A stretch of 64,000 nt of DNA from positions 1 to 64,000 of the forward strand of contig CAYWRZ010000014.1 of the NCBI GenBank assembly GCA_964460845.1, in the 5' to 3' direction. Source of the DNA: CAYWRZ01 sp964460845. GTDB lineage: Bacteria > Bacteroidota > Bacteroidia > Flavobacteriales_D > UBA2798. This document shows, one piece after another, positions 34,948-43,524 of the stretch. Every line of letters starts with the position of its first letter. Within the stretch, counting starts at the first letter, position 1. The translations under genes and the position numbers were made by a program. The notes beneath the pieces are model-generated. The model searched no databases and was not told the DNA's origin. It was given only the letters and a program-made list of their open reading frames with translations.

Positions 34948-35856
34948 ATGAAAAACAGGGCAAGGGCTGAGTTTGAAGTACCCGTGGTGCTGTTTGTGTA
35001 CCGGCGTCCGGCGCATACGCAAAAGGTATTCGAAGCGCTGTCGCGCTGTCGCCCTGCCCGTTTGTATGTATTTGCCAACGGTCCGCAGGATCCCTCCGAA
35101 GAAGCCCTTTGTATAGAAACACAGCGTATTTTCGACGCTATCGACTGGGAATGCGAGTTGATTACCGATTTCCTGCCTCGTAATATCGGTTTGTCGCCCC
35201 GGATAATCAGCGGTCTGAATCGCGTGTTTGAGACCGAAACCCAAGCCATTATTCTGGAAGACGATTGTGTGCCTTCGCCCGCCTTTTTTGAGTTTTCCCG
35301 AAATTTATTACAGCACTATGCCCACGATGAGCAGGTGATGCACCTCAACGGCACCAATATTATTCAGGATCATCCGCTCTTACAGGACTATCCGCACAGC
35401 TACTTTTTTGTACCGCATTCGTTGCCTTCGTGGGGATGGGCTACCTGGCGCCGTGCCTGGCAAAAATTTAATTTGCAGCAAGATACCTGGGAACGGTATA
35501 AAAAACAGCTTTTCATTAAATTTAAGCAGCCGCATTTTCAGCAGTGGACGGCTGTATTTCGTTTTCATCGCGATGTGTATCCGCTTTGGGATGTGCAATG
35601 GTGCCTCGATATATGGCGTAATCAGGGCTTGGTGGTGGTACCCCGGTCAAATTTGGTAAGCAATATAGGGTACGACGAAAATGCAACATTTACCCGTGCC
35701 GAAGCAAGTAAATATGCCAATTTACAGGTCGCGGTTGCCGCTGAAAATAAACCTCTTATTCATCCGCCCTTTAAAATGTATTGGGAAAAAAGTTCCCTGT
35801 ACGAAGATGAACTGATTCACTTTTTAAAAGAATGTCGCCCATGTTTTACCGCATAG
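34948..35856 (+). CDS. Glycosyltransferase, GT-A fold
   Basis: This 302-residue protein begins EVPVVLFVYRRPAHTQKVFE and carries the acidic metal motif IILEDDCVPSPAFFEFSRNL. The acceptor-side segment SLPSWGWATWRRAWQ is found in a group of family 2-like transferases common next to TylF-like methyltransferases. No transmembrane helix is seen, so it works in the cytosol or at the membrane face. It is the second glycosyltransferase of the cluster. It starts six bases after the methyltransferase stop and overlaps hydroxylase-like gene 2. Confidence 0.85.
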   Translation: MKNRARAEFEVPVVLFVYRRPAHTQKVFEALSRCRPARLYVFANGPQDPSEEALCIETQRIFDAIDWECELITDFLPRNIGLSPRIISGLNRVFETETQAIILEDDCVPSPAFFEFSRNLLQHYAHDEQVMHLNGTNIIQDHPLLQDYPHSYFFVPHSLPSWGWATWRRAWQKFNLQQDTWERYKKQLFIKFKQPHFQQWTAVFRFHRDVYPLWDVQWCLDIWRNQGLVVVPRSNLVSNIGYDENATFTRAEASKYANLQVAVAAENKPLIHPPFKMYWEKSSLYEDELIHFLKECRPCFTA

Positions 35857-36461
35857 AGCAGTTTCCTTACCTGCAAAAAATCAGGGAACATTGCAGTCTG
35901 ATCAGCCGGGAGTTTGAAACGGCCGTAGGCGCTCTGCCCGAGTTGAACGATTTTATGCAAAAAAAACTTCCTGAAACGTATTCGCATATTGACTACTGGA
36001 TACGCGAAACCGGTATAGACGAAGAAACCGTGGGCTACGATTCCCGCAAAGGCATTTGGGGCGCTTTTCCACTTTTTAAAGAGGGATTTCCTATCAAATG
36101 GTACGATGTGAACGTACATTTTCCCCGCAGCATTTCGCTGGTGTCGGGTGTAGATAAGGTCTATTTTTCCAGCTTTATGCGGCTTGGCCCCGGTTCGGGT
36201 ACGGCTGCGCATGCGCATAAGCTGTCGCATCTTATTTTTCACCTGGCGCTGTTTGACAACCCCGGTGGTTCGGAACTGACCTGCGGTACGCAGACCGCTT
36301 ATTTTGAAAAGCAGGGCGATTATTGCATCTTCGATTACAGCAATCTGCATTCTTCGCAGAACCACGGCACACTCGACCGTATTCACCTCACTGTCGATTT
36401 TCGTTGCGAAAAGCCGCGTGAGCTGCTGCTTCCTATGCAGGAACGTGTGCAGGGGATTTGA
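35841..36461 (+). CDS. Aspartyl/asparaginyl beta-hydroxylase-like protein 2
   Basis: The 206-residue paralogue of protein 1 starts MFYRIEQFPYLQKIREHC; the ATG at 35841 was preferred to one three codons earlier because it matches the start of protein 1. Candidate Fe/2OG residues are H126 and H134 in TAAHAHKLSHLIFHLALF and H170 with R180 in DYCIFDYSNLHSSQNHGTLD. These are the same positions as in protein 1. It is the last plus-strand gene of the long operon and converges with the UbiA gene only 12 bp away. Confidence 0.82.
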   Translation: MFYRIEQFPYLQKIREHCSLISREFETAVGALPELNDFMQKKLPETYSHIDYWIRETGIDEETVGYDSRKGIWGAFPLFKEGFPIKWYDVNVHFPRSISLVSGVDKVYFSSFMRLGPGSGTAAHAHKLSHLIFHLALFDNPGGSELTCGTQTAYFEKQGDYCIFDYSNLHSSQNHGTLDRIHLTVDFRCEKPRELLLPMQERVQGI

Positions 36462-36473
36462 AAGATCTTGGTT

Positions 36474-37295
36474 TTACGACAGACTTATTACCAAAATTCC
36501 GGAAATCACACCCATAAGCAGCCAACCTCCAAAAAGGATACGCATCATGCGGTGCTGATTTTCTTCTGTCATCAGGAACAGCACTATCCCAATAAACCCC
36601 GGTGGGATAAGTCCCAGCCGATTAGGTTCGAACGCAAAAATCAGTATAATCAGGGTCAGTAGCCCCAGTCCGACGAGGCGTGCGGTTTTAAAACCGTGCA
36701 CCACCGCCAAAGTTTTTACACCGGTTAACTGATCGCCCACCCGGTCGGGAATATCCGAGATAATTTCTACCGCCAGAAAAAGCAATCCGAGGTACAATAT
36801 ATAATTCTTCCACAGCAGGCTGTCGTTGGCCGGATACCCCAGGTAACTGATCAGTACTACAGCGGCAGGTGCAAGCGTGATAAGGATAGCAGCGTAAATG
36901 TTTTTAACGAGGTACATGTTTTTGATGCGCACTTTTCCGCCGAACAGCGGAAGGCTGTAAAGTATTCCTACCGGATAAAAAAGCAGCAAGGGAATGACCG
37001 GATAGCCATATCCGATCAGGATCAGCGGAGGAATAAGCATAAACAACAGGCTAATCCATAGAAAAGGAAGTCGTTCGCGATTGCTGAGGGCTTTTTTACC
37101 AAGGCGCCGGTCTTCGGCCACGTCGGTTACTTTATTAAAAACATAGACCGAATTGTGCCAAAACGTAAAAGCGATGAGTACCGGTAATAGCTGGGCAGAG
37201 GGATCTGCGATTTTTACCGAAATGTACAAAAACGCAAAAAAGCTAAGGCTGATGTGAAAGCGAAATTTGGGCAGTAGCTTAAAAATGTAGGGCAT
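36474..37295 (-). CDS. UbiA-family prenyltransferase
   Basis: This 273-residue polytopic membrane protein has both prenyl-diphosphate motifs of the UbiA family: N54xxxD58xxxD62 in YVFNKVTDVAEDRR and D181/D184/D188 in IISDIPDRVGDQLTGVKTLA. Seven to nine transmembrane helices are predicted. UbiA enzymes attach prenyl chains to aromatic or other acceptors, or transfer phosphoribosyl groups to decaprenyl phosphate. The context does not look like menaquinone or haem synthesis, so a special acceptor is likely. It is the last gene of the four-gene minus-strand unit. Confidence 0.83.
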   Translation of the reverse strand: MPYIFKLLPKFRFHISLSFFAFLYISVKIADPSAQLLPVLIAFTFWHNSVYVFNKVTDVAEDRRLGKKALSNRERLPFLWISLLFMLIPPLILIGYGYPVIPLLLFYPVGILYSLPLFGGKVRIKNMYLVKNIYAAILITLAPAAVVLISYLGYPANDSLLWKNYILYLGLLFLAVEIISDIPDRVGDQLTGVKTLAVVHGFKTARLVGLGLLTLIILIFAFEPNRLGLIPPGFIGIVLFLMTEENQHRMMRILFGGWLLMGVISGILVISLS

Positions 37296-37320
37296 GGAGC
37301 AGGCAGAAGGAGGGTTGGTA

Positions 37321-37986
37321 TTATTCGTTGAAATAGCCTTGTTCGAGCCAGCCGACCCAGGTTTCTTTCGGTGCTATCTGTAACAGAAAGGGGTCATCTA
37401 CCCTTTCCATTTTGTAGCGGCATATTTGTGCTGCGGTATAGCCGCAGCCGGGTTTGGCGATGTCGAACATCAGTACGGCGCGCACTTCGTCGGAACGGTT
37501 CCAGGCTTCGTGCTCGAAGCTGTCGTCGAACACGACCAGCTTTCCTTCTTCCCAGTAGTGGGTCTGATCTTCTATACGTAAGGCGCAGGTATTGCCGGGA
37601 GGCACCACCAAAGGCAGGTGGTTGCGCAGTATAATTTTGCTGTATCCTTTGTGCGGCATGATGTGTGTGTGGGGCAGCAGCACCGAAAACTGGGCAGTGA
37701 TAAGCTCTGGTATCTGTTGCAGCAGCTTCCACGTTTCGGGACAGGCTTCGATATTGCTTCGTTTTTTTATCCCGAAAAACACAAACTCGAACGTTTTCCA
37801 GGAAATTTCGTTGATTCCTTTCACGTAAGACGGATGTGCGGCAATCCAGTTGCTTTTTAGCGGCTTTAAGGAAGAATTGTGCGTAATAACACGCTTAAGC
37901 TCGCTAACGATGGTGTCTGTATGTGCTTCCAGCAGTGCCGTATAAGGGAATTGCTGACTTTCGTAAAACCGAGGTGGAGTACCCAT
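37321..37986 (-). CDS. Aspartyl/asparaginyl beta-hydroxylase-like protein 3
   Basis: The 221-residue member has its beta-helix core at about residues 95-178. H112 and S116 occur in IMPHKGYSKIILRNHLPL, and H159 and R169 in LVVFDDSFEHEAWNRSDEVR. This is the classical AspH-like arrangement, closer to protein 4 than to proteins 1 and 2. The N-terminus RFYESQQFPYTALLEAH echoes the FP-x-LQ start of proteins 1 and 2. It lies 25 bp upstream of the UbiA gene on the same strand. Confidence 0.83.
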   Translation of the reverse strand: MGTPPRFYESQQFPYTALLEAHTDTIVSELKRVITHNSSLKPLKSNWIAAHPSYVKGINEISWKTFEFVFFGIKKRSNIEACPETWKLLQQIPELITAQFSVLLPHTHIMPHKGYSKIILRNHLPLVVPPGNTCALRIEDQTHYWEEGKLVVFDDSFEHEAWNRSDEVRAVLMFDIAKPGCGYTAAQICRYKMERVDDPFLLQIAPKETWVGWLEQGYFNE

Positions 37987-38041
37987 AATTTAAAGATACT
38001 GTTTTTCCGTTCATGCCGGGCTGTGCAGGATACGGAATATC

Positions 38042-39157
38042 TTATTTGTTCGCATTGGCCGTTGTGGCGGAAGAGTGGAACAAAGGCACGTAATTGAATT
38101 TGCTTTTACCGTACTTCATTTTTTTGAGCAAAGCCTGCACCGAAAATGGCAGAGATATCCAAAGATGCTGTATGCTGTATTTCAAAATCAGGAGTTTTGT
38201 GTAACGCAGGTAATACGGTAATCCTCTGCTTACGCTTGCGATGGAAGGGTCGCGTGTATAGCCCATTTTTTCGGCGGTTTTTCCGCAAATATCCCAGATA
38301 ACATTCGCATCGGCAGGATCCAACTCTTTTTTCCATGCACCGATTTTGGAAGGAAGTGGTTTTTGAGTAAGTCCCAAATGACTAAGCAGGTAGCTGCTTA
38401 TATCGTATTCGCTGCTCAGCTTTTCAAAGCTTTTCTTATAAATTTCATCGTATTCCAAAAGCTGATCCGAATAGGGGATAGCTAAGAAATTACATATTTT
38501 TTGAAGCTGGGTTTTCGGATCTAAAATCAGGTCTTCGTACTTCACCTCCAGAATCCGATCGGGACTTATTTTTTCCTTGTCTCTCATCAGCAGCGAATAA
38601 TCATAATTCCAGTTCAGCGCATTGTACATGAAGCTCTGCTTTCTTTTCTTCTTGTAGCCGTTATCTAACATGCGCTTTCTTCTGGGAATATTATCGAGCG
38701 GATTGCGGTACAGCAGCACAAACTTCGCTTCGGGATACATGGTCGAAGCCTGTAGCAGATAATTACTCATTTTGATCTGCTTGTCCACAATCGTGGTGAT
38801 TCCTTTTTTGTGTTTCAGCGGAATGAAACAAAGGTAGGTAAGCCTTACCACAAGGTTGAAATCGAGTGCTTTTTCATGCTTTAATAAGCGCTCTTTCAGC
38901 TCGTTTTTGGTGCCAAACTGAAAGCTGAGCAGGTTGCCCGAGAACAGAAAAAAGTCTTTGCAGTAATCATCTATAACCGATCGGGTCCATTTTTTTACAT
39001 TGTGATATTTGAAGTAAAGGTTGTAAGAGAAAGGCTCTTCTACAGGAGAAATAACTTCGGGATGCATATTCAGCATCGACGAAAGTAAGGTGCTTCCTGT
39101 GCGTGGTCCACATACGATAAAATTGATGTGGATTTTTTTAACTTCTTCAGATGTCAT
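38042..39157 (-). CDS. PAPS-dependent sulfotransferase 1
   Basis: This 371-residue enzyme has the 5'-phosphosulfate binding loop VCGPRTGSTLLSSMLN at residues 15-30. The 3'-phosphate region is FVLLYRNPLDNIPRRKRML, and the late segment YEDLILDPKTQLQKICNFL is typical of sulfotransferase domains. It would transfer sulfate from PAPS to a hydroxyl or amino group. The next gene upstream on the same strand is a clear paralogue, so two sites of the product may be sulfated. No PAPS synthesis genes are in this window. Confidence 0.87.
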   Translation of the reverse strand: MTSEEVKKIHINFIVCGPRTGSTLLSSMLNMHPEVISPVEEPFSYNLYFKYHNVKKWTRSVIDDYCKDFFLFSGNLLSFQFGTKNELKERLLKHEKALDFNLVVRLTYLCFIPLKHKKGITTIVDKQIKMSNYLLQASTMYPEAKFVLLYRNPLDNIPRRKRMLDNGYKKKRKQSFMYNALNWNYDYSLLMRDKEKISPDRILEVKYEDLILDPKTQLQKICNFLAIPYSDQLLEYDEIYKKSFEKLSSEYDISSYLLSHLGLTQKPLPSKIGAWKKELDPADANVIWDICGKTAEKMGYTRDPSIASVSRGLPYYLRYTKLLILKYSIQHLWISLPFSVQALLKKMKYGKSKFNYVPLFHSSATTANANK

Positions 39158-39425
39158 GGAATAGTAGAGGAGATAAGATGGTGTTCCTCCAAATTTAATA
39201 ATCCAAAATCAAATGTCCCTGTTTTTGTTGGGAAATAAGTTAAGTGTGTAGTTTTGAAGCACTTTCTTTTGTGAATAAACAGGATAGGTGTTTTTACGTA
39301 TAAATCATTGCCAAAGCCTTATCCCGTAAAGGAATGAGGTGATAAAAGCAGAGGTTCCTGCCGTCTGCTGTTCGGATATTTTTTACCCCTGAAAAATAAG
39401 CGCTGATAAGTTGCTTGCGGTAAAT

Positions 39426-40532
39426 TTAGTCGCGAAACATTTCGGGCTTGAACATCGGTTCAAAGCGGGATTTGCGTTTACCGTACATCAGTTTTTTAAT
39501 CAGTGCTTTAAGCGAGTAGGGGAGCAGCGAAAACCAAACGTGCTGCACGCCGTATTTGAATAGATACATTCTGATTTTCAGTAAATAGTAGCGGATGCTT
39601 TTACGTGCAGGACGAATATCCGGATCGCGTGTATAGCCCATCTTTTCGGCCGTTTTTCCGCAGATACTCCATATAAGATTGGCCTCTTCTGCACGCAGCT
39701 CTTTTTTCCAGGCCCCGATTTTTGCAGGATTGGGCTTGCGCGTTATTCCCATGTGCTGCTGCAGCAGCTTCCCTGTTTCCGGATCTTTTTTCTTCACTTT
39801 TTCAAATAATTCTTCCAAAAGAGGAGCATAGCCGGTAAGCGTTTCGGTATAGGGCAACTGTAAAAAGGTACAGATACGCTGTAAGACGGTTTCGGGCTCG
39901 CGGATCAATTCTTCATAGTGAATTTCGAGCAGCCGCCTGGGATCGAGCTTTTCTTTATCCCGCAGCAGCACGCCGTAATCGTAGTTCCAGTTCAGCGCGT
40001 TGTAGGTGAGGCTTTGGGTTTGGCGTTTGTATTTGTTTTCCAGCAGCTTCTTTCTGCGGGGTATGTTGTCGAGCGGATTCCGGTAAAGCAGGATAAATTT
40101 TGCGTCGGGGTAGCGATCGGCCAATTGTTTCAGACAAACGGTCATTTTCAATTGTTTATCTACAATGGTGGTGACCGCTTGCTTGTCTTTGAGCGGAATG
40201 AAAAGCAGGTAAGTAAGCCGGATCGCCAGGTGAAAGTCGAGCGATTCGCGGTGTGCCCGTAAGCTATCGCGCAACTCGTCTTTGCCCGGAAACTGAAAAC
40301 CGAGATTTTCGTCCGAAAAAAGGAAAAAATCCCGGCAATAGGCGTCGATTACCGCTTCGGTCCATTCTGTTATCCGGTGGTATCTGGCATACAGGTTATA
40401 AGCAAAAGGCTCTTCGATCGGAGAAACGACTTCCGGATGCATATTCAGCATGGTCGAAAGCAGGGTACTTCCCGTTCTTGGCCCGGATACGATAAAATTC
40501 AGACGGATATTTCTGATTTTTTCGGTTTCCAT
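39426..40532 (-). CDS. PAPS-dependent sulfotransferase 2
   Basis: The 368-residue paralogue of sulfotransferase 1 has VSGPRTGSTLLSTMLNMHPE at the N-terminus, FILLYRNPLDNIPRRKKLLE for the 3'-phosphate site and LNWNYDYGVLLRDKEKL in the middle, all shared with its neighbour. The ATG at 40532 (METEKIRN) was preferred to an upstream TTG, as it aligns with the start of sulfotransferase 1. A 268 bp gap separates the two genes. The pair looks like an old duplication, with mid-level divergence across the whole length. Confidence 0.87.
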   Translation of the reverse strand: METEKIRNIRLNFIVSGPRTGSTLLSTMLNMHPEVVSPIEEPFAYNLYARYHRITEWTEAVIDAYCRDFFLFSDENLGFQFPGKDELRDSLRAHRESLDFHLAIRLTYLLFIPLKDKQAVTTIVDKQLKMTVCLKQLADRYPDAKFILLYRNPLDNIPRRKKLLENKYKRQTQSLTYNALNWNYDYGVLLRDKEKLDPRRLLEIHYEELIREPETVLQRICTFLQLPYTETLTGYAPLLEELFEKVKKKDPETGKLLQQHMGITRKPNPAKIGAWKKELRAEEANLIWSICGKTAEKMGYTRDPDIRPARKSIRYYLLKIRMYLFKYGVQHVWFSLLPYSLKALIKKLMYGKRKSRFEPMFKPEMFRD

Positions 40533-40738
40533 CAAGGCAGGTATGGTGTTAAAATGGAGAGGCAATGTATTAAAAAAATCAAAAAGGCTGCACCTAAATC
40601 CCTTTGCCGTTCAGAATGAATGCTTCATGTCTTCTGTGACGCTTTATTATGCGCTGTTTTCACGCGGTACCTTGAGGCTATCCGCTAGTTCTTTTTTTGA
40701 TATATTTAGCGTGTTATTTTACCGACAAAATTTTTGAT

Positions 40739-41512
40739 ATGCCACAAAAGAAACCGCGCTTATGGTTTTCTGTGTTTAGTCCCGGATTTAAACCTTATGC
40801 AGGCGAAGAACCCGCTTTTTTCAGCACTTCCGAATTTCGTTGGGCAGATGAGCTGGAGCGCTCTTCAGAAATCATCCAGGCCGAATTGCGCAAGTACCTG
40901 AGCTCGGATTTAGGCATGAAGTCTTATTTTCATACAGGCATGGTCTCTGATGCCAATAGTTGGAAATCGGTAGGACTGATTGCCTGGGGAGTTAAGTTTC
41001 ACAAGCGGATAAAACACTTCCCGGAAACGTTAAAAGTGCTGTCTCGTGTCGAAGGACTGGTATCTGCCAATTTTGTGAAGCTGGGCCCCGGTGCGAAAGT
41101 GAAGTCTCACCACGGAGATACCAATGGAGCGGTAAGGGTGCATTTGGGGCTAAAAATACCGGGTACATTGCCCGAAATAGGGATCAGGGTAAGAGACGAA
41201 GAACGATCCTGGGAAGAAGGAAAGCTGGTCATTTTTTGTGACGCCTATGAGCATAGCGCCTGGAACGCTACCGGAGAAGACCGGTATATCCTTCTGATGG
41301 ATGTGGTAAGGCCTGAATTTATTTCTAAAAAACGCTTCATCTGCGGCATGGTGCTAGGCTCTTTGGGTCTGCAGGTTACGCTCCGTTGGCTGTCTTTTCT
41401 GCTCCTGCTTTTAGCCTTACCCTTCTATATGATTTATATGCTGTATGTAGCAGCAGCTATCGTATCGACTCCTGTGTACAATTTTTTCGGCAAACTCTTT
41501 CACCGCAGGTAG
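40739..41512 (+). CDS. Aspartyl/asparaginyl beta-hydroxylase-like protein 4, membrane-anchored
   Basis: This 257-residue protein has an N-terminal helical part, an AspH-like core and a C-terminal membrane anchor. Core residues are H124/H125 in GAKVKSHHGDTNGAVRVHLG and H172 with R182 in LVIFCDAYEHSAWNATGEDR. A long hydrophobic stretch at about 203-247 gives one or two helices, which the other three copies lack. The ATG at 40739 was chosen over an upstream TTG. It is divergent from sulfotransferase 2 and precedes the carbamoyltransferase by 42 bp. Confidence 0.82.
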   Translation: MPQKKPRLWFSVFSPGFKPYAGEEPAFFSTSEFRWADELERSSEIIQAELRKYLSSDLGMKSYFHTGMVSDANSWKSVGLIAWGVKFHKRIKHFPETLKVLSRVEGLVSANFVKLGPGAKVKSHHGDTNGAVRVHLGLKIPGTLPEIGIRVRDEERSWEEGKLVIFCDAYEHSAWNATGEDRYILLMDVVRPEFISKKRFICGMVLGSLGLQVTLRWLSFLLLLLALPFYMIYMLYVAAAIVSTPVYNFFGKLFHRR

Positions 41513-41554
41513 CAAAGTAGGAACCGTTTTTTATCCGTTTCAATTCGTAGTTAC

Positions 41555-43315
41555 ATGCGTAAAAAGCTATACATCGGACTTAACGAAAACTTTCACGATC
41601 CTTCGATCTGCGTGCTGAATGAAGCCGGAGAAATTCTTTTTGCCGAAGCTACCGAACGGTTTTTTCAATATAAGATGGCTATCGGGTGTCCTGCCGACCC
41701 CGATTTTTTGGTAGAACGCATTTTCAGCCATATAGACGTAAAAGAGATAGACGAATTGGTAGTGGCTTATTCCTGGAACAGAGCAAGACACAGGAGCATG
41801 AAGCTTTTGAATGTAACGGGAATTAGCAATTTCGACGATAACTATTGGCTGCGCAAATGGTTTAGAAAAAAGGGAGTCCACTACGATTCATACCAGGTCA
41901 TTAACCGTACACCCGCTAGTTTTGCCCAAGCAGGTGTAGGGCTGTTTGTGTATTTTGCTAAAAACCATCCGCAGGTAAAAATCACCAAACGGTATTTTAC
42001 CCATCACGATACCCATGCGGTGAACGCGCTTCATGCGTCTGCTATCGATTCGGCACTCTGTGTGGTAATCGATGGAGGAGGAGAAAAGGGCGGTATTTCT
42101 GTCTATGAGATACAGAAAGGACGTCTTCGTCTTTTACTGAAAGACAAGAGTGCTTACAGTCTCGGAAGCCTTTATTGGATAGGCACTTTGCTTACGGGCT
42201 ATTCTATGCTGCAGGGCGAAGCCTGGAAAGTAATGGGAATGGCGGCTTACGGGAAGAATAACAGTATGCTTGAAAAGGCCCTGAAAGCGGTATTCCGTTT
42301 TGAGAATGGAAAGTTTAAACGCTCACACGTCTCTTCCGGAGTAGGGCATCACCTCCGCTATTTCTCAGAATTGATAAAAGAAAATCAAATTCCGCGCGAA
42401 GATATTGCCTGTACGGTGCAACAGGTGTTTGAAGCTATTTTTTTCGACCTGGTCAACCATTCACGCAAGCTGCTTCCCGGAGCCGACCACCTGTTCGTAT
42501 CGGGAGGAAGCGCGCTTAATTCTTCTGCAATAGGCAAGCTGCACGAGCTGGGCTGGTTTAAAAAAATAGTGGTGCCCAACGGCCCCGCCGACGACGGTAA
42601 TGCCATAGGTGCTGCGCTGCTGGCTCATGCGCAGGATTTTCCACAAAGCCCTTTGTGGCAGTCGCGTAATTTTCGCAATCCGTATTGCGGAGCTGATATT
42701 ACCGCTGAGGCTATCGAAAAATATGTACAGACTTCGGGTTTACCTTTCATAAAGCTGGAGCAGCCCGAACACTATGCCGCCGAGCTGCTGCATCAGAATC
42801 AAATTATAGGCTGGATACAGGGGCGTGCCGAATTTGGCCCCCGGGCCTTAGGCAATCGCTCTATTCTCGCACATCCGGGATATGCCGATAACAAAGATCG
42901 CATCAATGCTGTGGTCAAATTCAGAGAATCTTACCGCCCCTTTGCACCTTCCATTCTGCACGAGCATGGCGCCGAGTATTTTGAGCAATATGATTTTACG
43001 CCTTACATGGAAAAATCACTTACGTTTCGGGAAGAGGTGCGCGACAAGGTACCGGCGGTAGTACACCTGAATCTTACCGGACGTCTGCAATCGGTGACCG
43101 AAGAAATCAATCCGAAATATTACCGTCTTATCCGTCATTTCTACAGCCTCTCGGGTATTCCTATGGTGGTCAATACCAGCTACAACGTGATGGGAAAACC
43201 GATTGTGAATGATATTAACGATGTGATGGCCGTATTTTTTAACAGCCGTATCGACGCGGTTTTTATAGGCTCTTACTGCCTGGAACGTAAAGCGCTGCAC
43301 GAAAAAAAACAGTAA
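41555..43315 (+). CDS. NodU/CmcH-family O-carbamoyltransferase
   Basis: This 586-residue enzyme transfers a carbamoyl group from carbamoyl phosphate to a hydroxyl by way of a carbamoyl-adenylate. The N-terminal Kae1-like domain has the metal motif FTHHDTHAVNALHA (about 148-161) and FVSGGSALNSSAIGKL. The C-terminal domain has GRAEFGPRALGNRSILAHPG and FRESYRPFAPSIL, all diagnostic of the family. Such enzymes decorate Nod factors, cephalosporins, aminocoumarins and moenomycin. It is the last gene of the biosynthetic block. Confidence 0.93.
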   Translation: MRKKLYIGLNENFHDPSICVLNEAGEILFAEATERFFQYKMAIGCPADPDFLVERIFSHIDVKEIDELVVAYSWNRARHRSMKLLNVTGISNFDDNYWLRKWFRKKGVHYDSYQVINRTPASFAQAGVGLFVYFAKNHPQVKITKRYFTHHDTHAVNALHASAIDSALCVVIDGGGEKGGISVYEIQKGRLRLLLKDKSAYSLGSLYWIGTLLTGYSMLQGEAWKVMGMAAYGKNNSMLEKALKAVFRFENGKFKRSHVSSGVGHHLRYFSELIKENQIPREDIACTVQQVFEAIFFDLVNHSRKLLPGADHLFVSGGSALNSSAIGKLHELGWFKKIVVPNGPADDGNAIGAALLAHAQDFPQSPLWQSRNFRNPYCGADITAEAIEKYVQTSGLPFIKLEQPEHYAAELLHQNQIIGWIQGRAEFGPRALGNRSILAHPGYADNKDRINAVVKFRESYRPFAPSILHEHGAEYFEQYDFTPYMEKSLTFREEVRDKVPAVVHLNLTGRLQSVTEEINPKYYRLIRHFYSLSGIPMVVNTSYNVMGKPIVNDINDVMAVFFNSRIDAVFIGSYCLERKALHEKKQ

Positions 43316-43524
43316 CTTATCCTGCTTTTATTTAAGAGATGCTTATCTTTAAAGTATAGTGCGAACCCTAGCTCGAAATCGTAATGAGAAGCCTATTTTA
43401 GAGGGTAAGTAAGTAAAAAAGCGTAGAATTTAGCGCTGAATATTATTTTTTCAAAATACGATTTTTAGGGCTGCTTTGTAATCGTACGTAGATATACTTT
43501 TGATTTTCAGGATAGATTCCTATT

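Noticed and set aside
34345..35244. 299-residue minus-strand frame opposite the methyltransferase and glycosyltransferase
   Set aside because: Antisense to two well-supported genes and lacks recognisable domains.
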